Shown here one piece after another: positions 7,775-17,703 of a stretch of DNA of 64,000 nt. The translations under genes were made by a program, and so were the position numbers. Source of the stretch: Streptomyces sp. NBC_01314 (lineage in GTDB: Bacteria > Actinomycetota > Actinomycetes > Streptomycetales > Streptomycetaceae). Within the stretch, counting starts at the first letter, position 1. Every line of letters begins with the position of its first letter. The notes beneath the pieces were generated by a model that saw only the letters and a program-made list of their open reading frames with translations, was not told the origin of the DNA and searched no databases. Where the stretch lies: assembly GCF_041435215.1 (NCBI RefSeq), contig NZ_CP108394.1, positions 3,038,001-3,102,000 of the forward strand, in the 5' to 3' direction.

Positions 7775-9505
7775 ATGGTGGTGGCAAGTAACCCGGACGC
7801 GGCCCAAGCCGCGCAGGGCACACCGGAGGCCGCGGCCCCGGTGGTGGTGACCTTCGACCGGCGCCCGGACGCTTACCGGCACTGGAGGCTGAGCACGGAC
7901 GGGCCGGTCGCGTGGCTGGAGATGGACGTCGACGAGCAGGGAGGCCTGGTCCCCGGGTACGAGCTGAAGCTCAACTCCTACGACCTGGGCGTGGACATCG
8001 AGCTCTACGACGCCCTCCAGCGGCTGCGGTTCGAGCACCCCGAGGTGCGCTCGGTGGTGCTGACCAGCGCCAAGGAGAAGGTCTTCTGCGCCGGGGCGAA
8101 CATCCGGATGCTGGCGGCTTCCTCGCACCAGTGGAAGGTGAACTTCTGCAAGTTCACCAACGAGACCCGCAACAGCATGGAGGACGCCTCGGAGCACTCC
8201 GGGCTGACCTTCATCGCCGCGGTCAACGGCTCCTGCGCGGGCGGCGGTTACGAACTCGCCCTGGCCTGTGACCGGATCCTGCTGATCGACGACAACTCCT
8301 CGGCGGTGGCCCTGCCCGAGGTCCCGCTGCTCGGCGTACTGCCCGGCACCGGCGGCCTGACCCGGGTCACCGACAAGCGCCGCGTCCGCAAGGACCTGGC
8401 CGACCTGTTCGCCACCCGCAGCGACGGCGTACGCGGCAAGACGGCGGTGGACTGGCGGCTGGTCGACGAGGTCGTCCCCCGCCGCGACTTCCGCACGATC
8501 GTCGAACAGCGCGCGCTGGAGGCCGCCGAACGCAGTTCCCGTCCGGCGGACGCCCGGGGCATCGCCCTCACCCCGCTGGAGCGCGAGATCACCGAGGACG
8601 GCATCACCTACCGCCATGTGCGCGCCGAGTACGACCGCTCCCTCGGCCTGGTCCGCATCACGGTCAAGGGTCCCGGTGAGGTCGCCCCCGTCGATGCCGC
8701 CGCGCTCCACGCGCAGGGTGCCGACGGCTGGCTGTTGGCCCTCACCCGGGAGCTCGATGACCTGATTCTGCTGCTGCGGACGAACGAGACCGAGCTGGGC
8801 ACCTGGGTGCTGCGCACGGAGGGCGACCCCACGCTCGTCCAGGCCCATGAGCGGGCCGTGCTGGGCGCCGCCGCCGAGGGGGACTGGCTCGGCAACGAGA
8901 TCGTGCACTACTACAAGCGCACCCTGAAGCGCCTCGACGTCACCAGCCGCAGCCTCATCGCGCTCATCGAACCGGGCAGCTGCTTCGCCGGGCTGCTGCT
9001 GGAGCTGGCCCTGGCCTGCGATCTGCAGTACATGCTGGACGGCCCGCCCATCGAGGACCCCGACAGTGACGACCGGGCCCTCCTCACCCTCTCCGAGGCG
9101 AACTTCGGCGCCTTCCCGATGGGTAACGGCCTCACCCGCCTCCAGTCCCGCTTCTACCAGGAGGACGACCACATCGACTGGCTGCGCCGCGAGAGCGGGC
9201 AGCCCCTGAGCCCCGCCCAGGCCCGCGAGCTCGGCCTCGTCACCGACACGCCCGACGACATCGACTGGGAGGACGAGATCCGCATCGTCCTGGAGAGCCG
9301 GGCGGCGCTGAGCCCGGACGCGCTGACCGGGATGGAGGCCAACCACCGGTTCGTCGGCCCGGAGACCATCGAGACCAAGATCTTCGGACGGCTCACCGCC
9401 TGGCAGAACTGGATCTTCATACGCCCCAACGCCGCCGGCCCCGAGGGCGCGCTGCGCCGCTACGGCACCGGCCAGAAAGCGGTCTACGACCGGAAGCGAG
9501 TGTGA
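7775..9505 (+). CDS. boxC: 2,3-epoxybenzoyl-CoA dihydrolase
   Basis: Crotonase-superfamily enzyme of 576 aa that opens the ring of 2,3-epoxybenzoyl-CoA with loss of formate, giving 3,4-dehydroadipyl-CoA semialdehyde. It has two enoyl-CoA-hydratase-like regions; the first holds SAKEKVFCAGANIRMLAAS and NGSCAGGGYELALACDRI, the oxyanion-hole patterns, and the C-terminal half (EPGSCFAGLLLELALACDLQ) repeats the theme. Length agrees with BoxC proteins (about 550-560 aa). AGGAGG (7761-7766) lies 8 nt before the ATG. It is followed within 4 nt by boxB, the usual order. Confidence 0.92.
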   Translation: MVVASNPDAAQAAQGTPEAAAPVVVTFDRRPDAYRHWRLSTDGPVAWLEMDVDEQGGLVPGYELKLNSYDLGVDIELYDALQRLRFEHPEVRSVVLTSAKEKVFCAGANIRMLAASSHQWKVNFCKFTNETRNSMEDASEHSGLTFIAAVNGSCAGGGYELALACDRILLIDDNSSAVALPEVPLLGVLPGTGGLTRVTDKRRVRKDLADLFATRSDGVRGKTAVDWRLVDEVVPRRDFRTIVEQRALEAAERSSRPADARGIALTPLEREITEDGITYRHVRAEYDRSLGLVRITVKGPGEVAPVDAAALHAQGADGWLLALTRELDDLILLLRTNETELGTWVLRTEGDPTLVQAHERAVLGAAAEGDWLGNEIVHYYKRTLKRLDVTSRSLIALIEPGSCFAGLLLELALACDLQYMLDGPPIEDPDSDDRALLTLSEANFGAFPMGNGLTRLQSRFYQEDDHIDWLRRESGQPLSPAQARELGLVTDTPDDIDWEDEIRIVLESRAALSPDALTGMEANHRFVGPETIETKIFGRLTAWQNWIFIRPNAAGPEGALRRYGTGQKAVYDRKRV

Positions 9506-9509
9506 CCCG

Positions 9510-10931
<1,422 letters not shown>

Positions 10932-10937
10932 GGGTGC

Positions 10938-12536
10938 GTGAGCCACATGACCGATGTGTTCAACACGGCGGACTACCTGGTGGACCGGCACGTGCGGGAG
11001 GGCAACGGCTCCCGCACGGCCCTGGTCACCCCCGTCCGGACTCTGACCTACGAGCAGCTGGCGGCCGAGGTACGCCGGGTGGCGGCAGGACTGCGGGCCC
11101 TCGGCGTACGCCCCGAGGAACGCGTCCTGATGTGCATGGTCGACGACGTCGAGCTCTTCACCGGCATCCTCGCCGCCTTCCACATCGGCGCCGTGGCCCT
11201 CCCCGCCTCGACCATGCTCACCGGCCCCGAACTGGGCAAGCTGGTGGCCGACTCGCGCTGCCGGGTCGTGCTGGGCTCCGCCGAGTTCGGGCCGGTCGTC
11301 CGGGCGGCGCTCCAGCAGGCCCCGGAGGTGGAGCACGCCGTGCTCACCGGGCAGGACACGACCGGACTTCCGGGCCACGTCGAGGGCCATACCTGGCAGC
11401 AGCTGCTGGACGGCGTCGCCGGCGCGGACGACGGGCCGTACCCGACCTGGCCGGACTCGCCGGCCCTGTGGCTCTACACCTCGGGCACCACGGGCATGCC
11501 CAAGGCGGCCATGCACCGGCACATCGACATCAAGTTCGCCGCTGAGAACTACGGGCAGCGGGTGCTGGGCCTCGGCCCCGAGGACCGCTGCCTGTCGGTG
11601 GCCAAGCTCTTCTTCGCCTACGGCATCGGCAACTCCCTGTTCTTCCCGCTGGCGGCGGGCGGAACAGCACTGCTGGAACCCTCCAGACCGTCCCCCGCGC
11701 TGTTCGCCAAGCGGGCGGCCGGCGACCGGGCCACCGTCCTGTTCGGCACCCCCAGCTTCTTCGGGCCCCTCCTCGCGAGCGCCGACATCCCGGACGACGC
11801 CTTCACGACCGTACGGATGGGCGCCTCCGCCGGTGAGGCACTGCCCGCGCGGATGTACGACGGGATGCTGCAGCGGTTCGGAGTGGAGGTGCTCGACGGC
11901 ATCGGCTCCACCGAGATGCTGCACATCTTCATCTCCAACCGGTCGGGCAGGGTCCACCCCGGATCCTCCGGCGAACCCGTCCCCGGGTACGCGGTGGAGC
12001 TGCGCGACATCGAGGGCCGTGTGGTCGAGGACGACAACGCGCCCGGCGAGCTGTACGTGCGCGGGGAGTCCGCCGCCACCGGCTACTGGTGCCGGGCCGA
12101 GACCAGCCGCCAGGTCTTCCTCGGCGACTGGGTGCGCACCGGCGACACCTACGTCCGCAATACCGACGGCACCTACACCTGCATGGGCCGCACCAACGAC
12201 CTGCTCAAGGCCGGCGGCATCTGGGTCTCGCCCGCCGAGGTGGAGGAGCGTCTGCTCGCCCACCCGGACGTGGCCGAGGTCGCCGTGGTCGGCGCACCCG
12301 ACGCCGACGGCCTGGACAAACCGGTCGCCTGCGTGGTGCCCAAACCCGGCCACGAGATCGATCCTGAGGCGCTCGTGACGTGGTGCCGCGAGGGCCTGGC
12401 CGCCTTCAAGCGCCCGCGCGGCGTGATCGGACTGCCCGAACTGCCCCGCACACCCACCGGCAAGATCCGTCGCAACGTGCTGCGCGCGATGGTCCGCGAC
12501 GGCTCCTGGGCGGAGGCGCCGGTGCCTCCGCGCTGA
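10938..12536 (+). CDS. Benzoate-CoA ligase
   Basis: ANL-superfamily AMP-forming ligase of about 532 aa that activates benzoate (or a close analogue) to its CoA thioester, the entry step of the pathway. The P-loop is LYTSGTTGMPKAAMH, followed by LFFAYGIGNSLFFPLAAGGT, a phrase typical of benzoate-CoA ligases. The catalytic Lys lies in RTPTGKIRRNVLR at the C-terminus. The start is either the GTG at 10938 or the ATG at 10947; neither has a clean ribosome site. It follows boxB after 6 nt in the same operon. Confidence 0.9.
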   Translation: MSHMTDVFNTADYLVDRHVREGNGSRTALVTPVRTLTYEQLAAEVRRVAAGLRALGVRPEERVLMCMVDDVELFTGILAAFHIGAVALPASTMLTGPELGKLVADSRCRVVLGSAEFGPVVRAALQQAPEVEHAVLTGQDTTGLPGHVEGHTWQQLLDGVAGADDGPYPTWPDSPALWLYTSGTTGMPKAAMHRHIDIKFAAENYGQRVLGLGPEDRCLSVAKLFFAYGIGNSLFFPLAAGGTALLEPSRPSPALFAKRAAGDRATVLFGTPSFFGPLLASADIPDDAFTTVRMGASAGEALPARMYDGMLQRFGVEVLDGIGSTEMLHIFISNRSGRVHPGSSGEPVPGYAVELRDIEGRVVEDDNAPGELYVRGESAATGYWCRAETSRQVFLGDWVRTGDTYVRNTDGTYTCMGRTNDLLKAGGIWVSPAEVEERLLAHPDVAEVAVVGAPDADGLDKPVACVVPKPGHEIDPEALVTWCREGLAAFKRPRGVIGLPELPRTPTGKIRRNVLRAMVRDGSWAEAPVPPR

Positions 12537-12549
12537 GGCGGCGGCTTCT

Positions 12550-12754
12550 TCGCCCCCGCCGCCCCTACCCGTCCCGTCCCCAGGGGCTTTGCCCCTTCGC
12601 CCTCAGCAGGCTCTGCCCCTGGACCCCCGCTCCCCAAACGCCGGAGGGGCTGGATTCAGCGTCCGGTGTTTGAGGACTGGGCCCCTTCAGGGCCGAAGCA
12701 GGGGTCTGGGGGCACAGCCCCCAGGGACGGGGACGGGTAGGCCGGCGGGGGCGA
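12550..12754. repeat. 205-nt imperfect inverted-repeat intergenic element
   Basis: Outer arms TCGCCCCCGCCG (12550-12561) and CGGCGGGGGCGA (12743-12754) are exact complements. Next inward, CTACCCGTCCCGTCCCC (12565-12581) pairs with GGGACGGGGACGGGTAG (12724-12740), and further in GGGGCT and AGCCCC blocks pair. The centre (CCCCAAACGCCGGAGGGGCT) is a sequence I recognise as recurring between Streptomyces genes. It separates the ligase gene from the reductase gene and could act as an RNA fold or terminator inside the operon. Confidence 0.7.
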
Positions 12755-12780
12755 GAAACGCTGTGCCGAAACCACGCTCC

Positions 12781-12799
12781 TCAACCCCGGAGGGGTTGA
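12781..12799 (+). other. 8-bp hairpin just before the reductase ribosome site
   Basis: TCAACCCC (12781-12788) and GGGGTTGA (12792-12799) pair around GGA. It sits 14 nt before the AAGGAGG (12813-12819) of the reductase gene. It may stabilise the 5' end of a processed transcript or attenuate read-through; no riboswitch-like conservation can be judged from one sequence. Confidence 0.4.
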
Positions 12800-12825
12800 A
12801 CCATCATGCGACAAGGAGGACGTAC

Positions 12826-13851
12826 ATGTCCCCGCCCCCCACCGATCACGACACGGATCTACTCATCGTGGGAGCCGGCCCCACCGGCCTGTTCGCCGCC
12901 TACTACGCCGGCTTTCGCGGCCTGTCCGTGACCGTGCTGGACTCGTTGCCCGAGCCGGGCGGCCAGATCAACGCCATGTACCCGGAGAAGCAGATCTTCG
13001 ACATCGCCGGATTCCCTGCGGTACGGGGACGGGAACTCGTCGAGCGGCTCCTGGAGCAGGCGGCGCCCTACGACCCGCACCACCTGCTCGGCCACCGGGC
13101 CGACATGCTGGAGCGGACCGCGGAGGGCACCTTCGTCGTGACCACGCGCCAGGGGGCGCGGGTCCGGGCCAGGGCTGTGCTCATCACTGGCGGCATCGGC
13201 ACCTTCACTCCCCGCCCGCTGCCGGCCGCCGCCGCGTACGAAGGGGCGGGGCTGGCCTACTTCGTGCGCCGGCCGGACGACTACGCGGGCCAGGACGTCG
13301 TGATCGTCGGCGGTGGCGACAGCGCCTTCGACTGGGCCCTCACCCTGCACCCGATCGCCGCCTCCGTGACCCTCGTCCACCGCCGCGACGCCTTCCGCGC
13401 GCACCCGGCCACCGTGGCCGCCGTACGAGCAGCGGGCGTGGAGATCATCACCGAAGCCGAACTGTCCCGCGTGAGCGGCGACGGCCGGAGCATCGAGGCG
13501 GTCGAGATCACCCGACGGGTCCCCGGCGACGGGATGACCCACCATCTGCCCTGCCAGGGGATCATCGCGGCCCTCGGCTTCACCGCCAACCTCGGCCCGC
13601 TCCTCGCCTGGGGCATCGACATCGAGAACAGGCGGCACATCCCGGTCGACTCCGCGATGCGTACCTCCGTGCCGGGGATCTACGCGGCGGGCGACATCAA
13701 TGACTACCCCGGCAAGGTGCGGCTGATCGCGGTCGGCTTCGGCGAGGCCGCCACCGCCGTCAACAACGCCGCGCACCACATCGACCCGGAACAGCCGGTG
13801 TTCCCTGGCCACTCCACCGACGTCCCGACGACGGCCCCGGCCGTCGCGTAG
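12826..13851 (+). CDS. FAD ferredoxin-NADP(+) reductase, thioredoxin-reductase-like, proposed BoxA reductase
   Basis: Flavoprotein of 341 aa. FAD-binding GAGPTGLFAAYYAGFRG is near residue 17, the NADPH site is VVIVGGGDSAFDWALTL with HRRDAFRAH for the 2'-phosphate, and the C-terminal FAD motif is GIYAAGDINDYPGKVRLIA. The CxxC of true thioredoxin reductases is absent, so it belongs with YumC-type ferredoxin-NADP reductases. AAGGAGG lies 6 nt before the ATG. The ferredoxin gene follows after 21 nt. I infer that the pair delivers electrons to BoxB, replacing the fused ferredoxin-reductase BoxA known from proteobacteria. Confidence 0.85.
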   Translation: MSPPPTDHDTDLLIVGAGPTGLFAAYYAGFRGLSVTVLDSLPEPGGQINAMYPEKQIFDIAGFPAVRGRELVERLLEQAAPYDPHHLLGHRADMLERTAEGTFVVTTRQGARVRARAVLITGGIGTFTPRPLPAAAAYEGAGLAYFVRRPDDYAGQDVVIVGGGDSAFDWALTLHPIAASVTLVHRRDAFRAHPATVAAVRAAGVEIITEAELSRVSGDGRSIEAVEITRRVPGDGMTHHLPCQGIIAALGFTANLGPLLAWGIDIENRRHIPVDSAMRTSVPGIYAAGDINDYPGKVRLIAVGFGEAATAVNNAAHHIDPEQPVFPGHSTDVPTTAPAVA

Positions 13852-13872
13852 CACCGAAGGGACCGAACACCC

Positions 13873-14214
13873 ATGCCCTACGTCATCGCTGAGGCGTGCA
13901 TCGACATCACGGACCGCTCCTGCATGGAGGAGTGCCCCGTCGACTGCATCTACGAAGGCGACCGCAAGCTCTACATCAATCCCATGGAATGCATCGACTG
14001 CGGCAACTGCGAGCCCGTCTGCCCCGTGCAGGCGATCTCCCAGGACCGCCGGGTGCCGGCGGAGCTGAAGGACTTCGTCGCCGACAACAAGCGGTTCTTC
14101 ACCGAGCCCCTGCCGGGCCGGGACGCGCCGATCGGTGCACCGGGCGGCGCCGCGGGCCACGGGCCGGCCGGCACGGACACCGAACTCGTCGCCGGGTACG
14201 ATCCGCGCGGCTGA
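13873..14214 (+). CDS. 7Fe ferredoxin (FdxA type)
   Basis: Predicted 113-aa ferredoxin with one [3Fe-4S] and one [4Fe-4S] cluster. Cys residues at 9, 17, 21, 25, 40, 43, 46 and 50 match the Azotobacter ferredoxin I layout with a one-residue offset. The C-terminal 60 residues are the usual poorly conserved extension (EPLPGRDAPIGAPGGAAGHG). Its position directly after the reductase gene points to a role as electron carrier to the BoxB diiron centre. Confidence 0.9.
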   Translation: MPYVIAEACIDITDRSCMEECPVDCIYEGDRKLYINPMECIDCGNCEPVCPVQAISQDRRVPAELKDFVADNKRFFTEPLPGRDAPIGAPGGAAGHGPAGTDTELVAGYDPRG

Positions 14215-14236
14215 GCACGCGAGCTAAGGAGGCGCC

Positions 14237-15094
14237 GTGATCGATGGCGAGACCGTGGTCGACGCGCACGTCCACGCCCCGAGACTGTCCACGCTCAAGC
14301 CGGCCTGGTTCGAGTGGGCGGACACCTTCTGCGGCGATCACCCGTGGCGCGATGCCTACGACGAGCGGGGCGACCCCGTGCCCGAGCGGTTGGACGCCCT
14401 CCTGGAGGCACAGGGCGTGGACCGGGCGCTGCTGTTCTGCGAATACAGCCCACGTGCCACCGGCATCCAGCCGATCGACGACCTGCTGCCCATCGTCGCG
14501 TACAACCCGGTCCGCTTCCGGCTGGTGGCGAACGTCAACCCCCACCTGCACCACCCGGTGGTGGCGGAGGCCGAACGCCAGCTGGACCTGGGCGCGGTCG
14601 CCGTCAAACTGCACCCGGTGCACGGCGGATTCGACCCGGCCGACAAGGAGCTGTACCCGCTGTACGCGCTCTGCGGCGAGCGGGGCGTCCCGGTCGTCGT
14701 GCACTCCGGCACCTCCAGCTTCCCGGGCGCCCGCGCCCGGTTCGGCGATCCCCAGCTCCTTCTCGACGCCGTGGAGGACTTCCCCGACGTACAGTTCGTC
14801 TTCGCCCACGGCGGGCGGGGCTGGTGGTACGACACCGCGGCGTTCCTCGCGCTCACCCGGCCCAACGTCTGGCTGGACCTCGCCGGACTGCCCCCGCGCA
14901 AACTGCCCGAGTACTACGCCCGGTTCGACCTGCCGAGGCTGGCCACCCGGTGGATCTTCGGCACCGACTGGCCCGGCGTGCCCGGCACCTCCCGCAACGT
15001 TGCCGCGCTGCGCGCGCTGGGCCTCCCGGCGGACACCGTGCGGGCCGTGCTGTCCGGCAACGCCGCCAAGGTCTTCCCCGACCTCGGGGTCTGA
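14237..15094 (+). CDS. Amidohydrolase (amidohydro_2 family), unassigned step
   Basis: Predicted TIM-barrel metal hydrolase or decarboxylase of 285 aa, GTG start with AAGGAGG (14226-14232) 4 nt upstream. Metal-site patterns are VDAHVHAP at the N-terminus, AVKLHPVHGGF, VVVHSGTSSFPG and the final Asp in IFGTDWPG. The family includes ACMSD-type decarboxylases and lactone or ring-cleavage hydrolases. It is not a standard box gene, yet it is embedded in the operon between the ferredoxin and the hydroxyacyl-CoA dehydrogenase, so it may feed substituted benzoates in or act on a ring-opened intermediate. Confidence 0.75.
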   Translation: MIDGETVVDAHVHAPRLSTLKPAWFEWADTFCGDHPWRDAYDERGDPVPERLDALLEAQGVDRALLFCEYSPRATGIQPIDDLLPIVAYNPVRFRLVANVNPHLHHPVVAEAERQLDLGAVAVKLHPVHGGFDPADKELYPLYALCGERGVPVVVHSGTSSFPGARARFGDPQLLLDAVEDFPDVQFVFAHGGRGWWYDTAAFLALTRPNVWLDLAGLPPRKLPEYYARFDLPRLATRWIFGTDWPGVPGTSRNVAALRALGLPADTVRAVLSGNAAKVFPDLGV

Positions 15095-15120
15095 ATCAGC
15101 GAAAGCTCCGTGAGGAAATG

Positions 15121-15972
15121 ATGATGTGTCAGAGAGTCGGGGTCATCGGGGCCGGGACCATGGGAGTGGGCATCGCCTATGTCTTCGCCGTGGCGGGTTG
15201 CGAGGTCACGCTGGCGGAGCCCGATCCGGCCAGGGCGGACCGGGCGTTGGAGACCGTCCGGGCCCGGGCCGCCCTGGCGCGGGAGCGCGGCAAGCTCGAT
15301 GCCGCAGAGGCCGACGGACTGCCGGGCCGCATCCATACCGTCCGGCAGATCGGCCAACTGCCCGAGGAGGCCGACCTGTTGGTCGAAGCGGTTCCCGAAC
15401 GCTCGGAACTCAAGCGCCGGGTCCTCGCCGAAGCCGAGGAACGACGACCGGTGCTGCTGGCCAGCAACACCAGCGGGCTGAGCATCGACGACCTGGCCGC
15501 GCCACTGCGCCGCCCCGGCGACTTCCTCGGCCTGCACTTCTTCAATCCGGTGTGGTCGATGCCGTTGGTCGAGATCGTCCGCGGCGGGCGCACCACGGAG
15601 CCGGCGCTGAACCGGGCACACGAGGCCGCGGTGCTGATCGGCAAGGAGACCATCGTCGTCCGCGACGCGCCGGGTTTCGCCACCAGCCGCCTGGGAGTGG
15701 CGATCGGACTGGAGGCCATGCGGATGCTCCAGGACGACGTCGCCTCGGCCGAGGACATCGACCGTGCGATGGAGCTGGGCTACCGCCACCCGATGGGGCC
15801 GCTGCGGCTGACCGACCTCGTCGGCCTCGACGTACGCCTCGACATCGCCCGGCACCTTGCCGAGCAGTACGGCCCCCGCTTCGAACCGCCGAGGATCCTT
15901 CTGGAGAAGGTCGCCGCGGGCGACCTCGGCCGCAAGACCGGCAGAGGCTTCTACCACTGGGGCGAGGCGTGA
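15121..15972 (+). CDS. 3-hydroxyacyl-CoA dehydrogenase (3-hydroxyadipyl-CoA type)
   Basis: About 283 aa, oxidising a 3-hydroxyacyl-CoA with NAD. Three consecutive in-frame ATGs (15118, 15121, 15124) precede the Rossmann motif GVIGAGTMGVGIAYVFAVAG; the GAGG at 15112-15115 suits the second or third. LGLHFFNPVWSMPLVEIVRG is the catalytic His-containing motif, and the C-terminal helical domain (MGPLRLTDLVGLDV) is typical. After BoxC and BoxD, the acyl chain is degraded by beta-oxidation through 3-hydroxyadipyl-CoA, so this is the PaaH-like step. The hydratase and thiolase are not in the window. Confidence 0.85.
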   Translation: MMCQRVGVIGAGTMGVGIAYVFAVAGCEVTLAEPDPARADRALETVRARAALARERGKLDAAEADGLPGRIHTVRQIGQLPEEADLLVEAVPERSELKRRVLAEAEERRPVLLASNTSGLSIDDLAAPLRRPGDFLGLHFFNPVWSMPLVEIVRGGRTTEPALNRAHEAAVLIGKETIVVRDAPGFATSRLGVAIGLEAMRMLQDDVASAEDIDRAMELGYRHPMGPLRLTDLVGLDVRLDIARHLAEQYGPRFEPPRILLEKVAAGDLGRKTGRGFYHWGEA

Positions 15973-16029
15973 GCGACCGACATCGGAAGTGACCCCGGTG
16001 GGCCCACCGCACAGGCGATGTCCAGGACG

Positions 16030-16938
16030 TCAGACCTGGCCGTGATCCTCGGTGAGCTCCTCCCACCGCTCCAGCGCCCGCGGGCTCCATTCGGCGTGCC
16101 TGGTGTGGAAGAGTTCGGCCGCCTTGGCCCCGCTCCAGCCCGCGGGCAGCAGCTTCGAAGGCAGGCGCGGGTCGAGGAACGGAAAGCGGCGCCACTCGTG
16201 CACCAGCATGGTCTGGGCGTGCAGGACGGCGGCACCGTCGGCGGGACGTAGTCCGGTGAACTCGTCGATGAACGCCTCATAGCGCTCCTCGACCTCGCTG
16301 AGGTCCCAGGCGCGGGCCACCATGGCCGCCTCGCTGCCCACCGCGCCGTACGTGGCGTTGAAGGACATCGCGTCGTCGGCGAGCCCGAGCTCCTTCAGGA
16401 CACCGAGGGCCTCCGTCTCACGGTCGGCGCGGGGGGTGATCCACACACCGGGCTCCGGGGAGCCGAAGCCGGCCCAGGTGAGCCGGGTGCGCACGCGGTG
16501 CCGCAGGTCCCGCTTGACCTCCGGCACGGAGACCAGGACCACCAGCCAGGTGCCGTTCCAGACGCGCTCGCCGCTGCCGAAGTCGTAGATCCGCTGGGCG
16601 CCCTCGGTCAGCATCCGCCGGCCCGGCGGGGTGAGTGCCCAGCACACCCGACGGCCCGCCCGCTCCGAGGCCAGCCAGCCCTCCGCCGCGGTCCGGGCGA
16701 GCGCCTGGCGGGCCGACTTCTCCTCGACGCCGAACGTCGCCAGTGCCTCCACCAGCGCCGACGTCCACACAGGACGGCTCTGGGGGAGCACGTACTCGCC
16801 GAGCATGGTCATCAGCAGCGAGCGGGCGCTGACGTCACCGAGCTCGCGGCGCCGGCTGACCACCGGCCGTGTGCCCGCTGCCGTGCCTTTGCCGGCCCGT
16901 GCCTTCCGTGCCGGTCCGCGCGAAGCGCCCTCCACCAT
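16030..16938 (-). CDS. PaaX-family transcriptional repressor
   Basis: Predicted 302-aa regulator. An Arg/Lys-rich N-terminal extension of about 35 residues precedes the PaaX-like winged helix (SARSLLMTMLGEYVLPQSRP, then SARQALARTAAEGWL). The central region WNGTWLVVLVSVPEVKRDLR and the C-terminal RYEAFIDEFTGLRP also follow the family. PaaX repressors respond to aryl-CoA thioesters (phenylacetyl-CoA in E. coli). Encoded convergently to the box operon and divergently from 17141-17665, it is the obvious candidate to sense benzoyl-CoA and bind the shared promoters at 1270, 7699 and 17065. Confidence 0.88.
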   Translation of the reverse strand: MVEGASRGPARKARAGKGTAAGTRPVVSRRRELGDVSARSLLMTMLGEYVLPQSRPVWTSALVEALATFGVEEKSARQALARTAAEGWLASERAGRRVCWALTPPGRRMLTEGAQRIYDFGSGERVWNGTWLVVLVSVPEVKRDLRHRVRTRLTWAGFGSPEPGVWITPRADRETEALGVLKELGLADDAMSFNATYGAVGSEAAMVARAWDLSEVEERYEAFIDEFTGLRPADGAAVLHAQTMLVHEWRRFPFLDPRLPSKLLPAGWSGAKAAELFHTRHAEWSPRALERWEELTEDHGQV

Positions 16939-17064
16939 GGTTCTTCACTTCCCTTGCTGCCGGACATTCCGGTGCCTCACGTCGTCGTGAGGCACCGGCA
17001 TCACAGCGTATCCGCGGATCCGGTAGCGGAATGCGGGCCCTCTGGACTTTCCTTAGACGATATC

Positions 17065-17092
17065 TTGTCGCTGCGGTAATTATCAGTAGAGT
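17065..17092 (+). promoter_or_regulatory. Third box-regulon promoter
   Basis: TTGTCG (17065-17070), 16-nt spacer, TAGAGT (17087-17092), about 49 nt before the ATG of the PaaY-like gene. Core and spacing match the other two promoters, but the flanking TACA/TGTA dyad is degenerate (AGTA at the equivalent of TGTA). It lies in the divergent region shared with the paaX-like gene. Confidence 0.5.
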
Positions 17093-17140
17093 GTTGCTCG
17101 GGTCGGCGAGTGGCCGACCAGGACGAGCGAGGTGGCAGCC

Positions 17141-17665
17141 ATGCCGGTCTACGCCCTCGGGCCCTGCGAGCCGGACATTCATCCCCGTGCCTTCGTCCAC
17201 CCCGACGCCGTCGTGATCGGGAGTGTGCGGATCGGCGCGGAAGCCAGTGTCTGGCCCGGTGCCGTACTGCGCGGAGACCTCGGCGGACACATCGAGGTGG
17301 GGGCCCGCACCAGCATCCAGGACGGCACCGTGCTGCACACCACCGAGCAGTGGCCGACCGTGATCGGCCCCGAGTGCGTGGTCGGCCACAACGCCCACCT
17401 GGAGGGCTGCACCGTCGAGCGTCGCTGCCTCATCGGCTCCGGCTCCGTCGTCCTCAACCGGGCCACCGTGCGCGAGGGCGCCGTGGTCGGCGCCTGCGCA
17501 CTCGTCCCCGAGGACTTCGAGATCCCGCCCAGGACCATGGCCCTCGGCGTCCCGGTACGGCTGCGAGAGACAGGGGTCGACCCTTCCTGGGTGGAGTACG
17601 CCGTACGCACCTACGCCGACGCGGCCGCCCACTATCAGCGCGATCTCCGGCGCATCGACCACTGA
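17141..17665 (+). CDS. PaaY/gamma-carbonic-anhydrase-like hexapeptide protein
   Basis: Predicted 174-aa left-handed beta-helix protein. I take the ATG at 17141 because AGGTGG lies 5 nt upstream; a GTG at 17132 is also in frame. Hexapeptide-repeat phrases include DAVVIGSVRIGAEASVWPGA and VIGPECVVGHNAHLEGCTV; His residues in LHTTEQWP and GHNAHLEG fit the trimer zinc site. In paa clusters PaaY is a thioesterase protecting CoA from stalled intermediates; the same housekeeping role is likely here. It precedes the aldehyde dehydrogenase by about 40 nt. Confidence 0.8.
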   Translation: MPVYALGPCEPDIHPRAFVHPDAVVIGSVRIGAEASVWPGAVLRGDLGGHIEVGARTSIQDGTVLHTTEQWPTVIGPECVVGHNAHLEGCTVERRCLIGSGSVVLNRATVREGAVVGACALVPEDFEIPPRTMALGVPVRLRETGVDPSWVEYAVRTYADAAAHYQRDLRRIDH

Positions 17666-17703
17666 CCACTGAGCACGGAGCGCAAGGAAAGGTGGGCCCT
17701 CCC

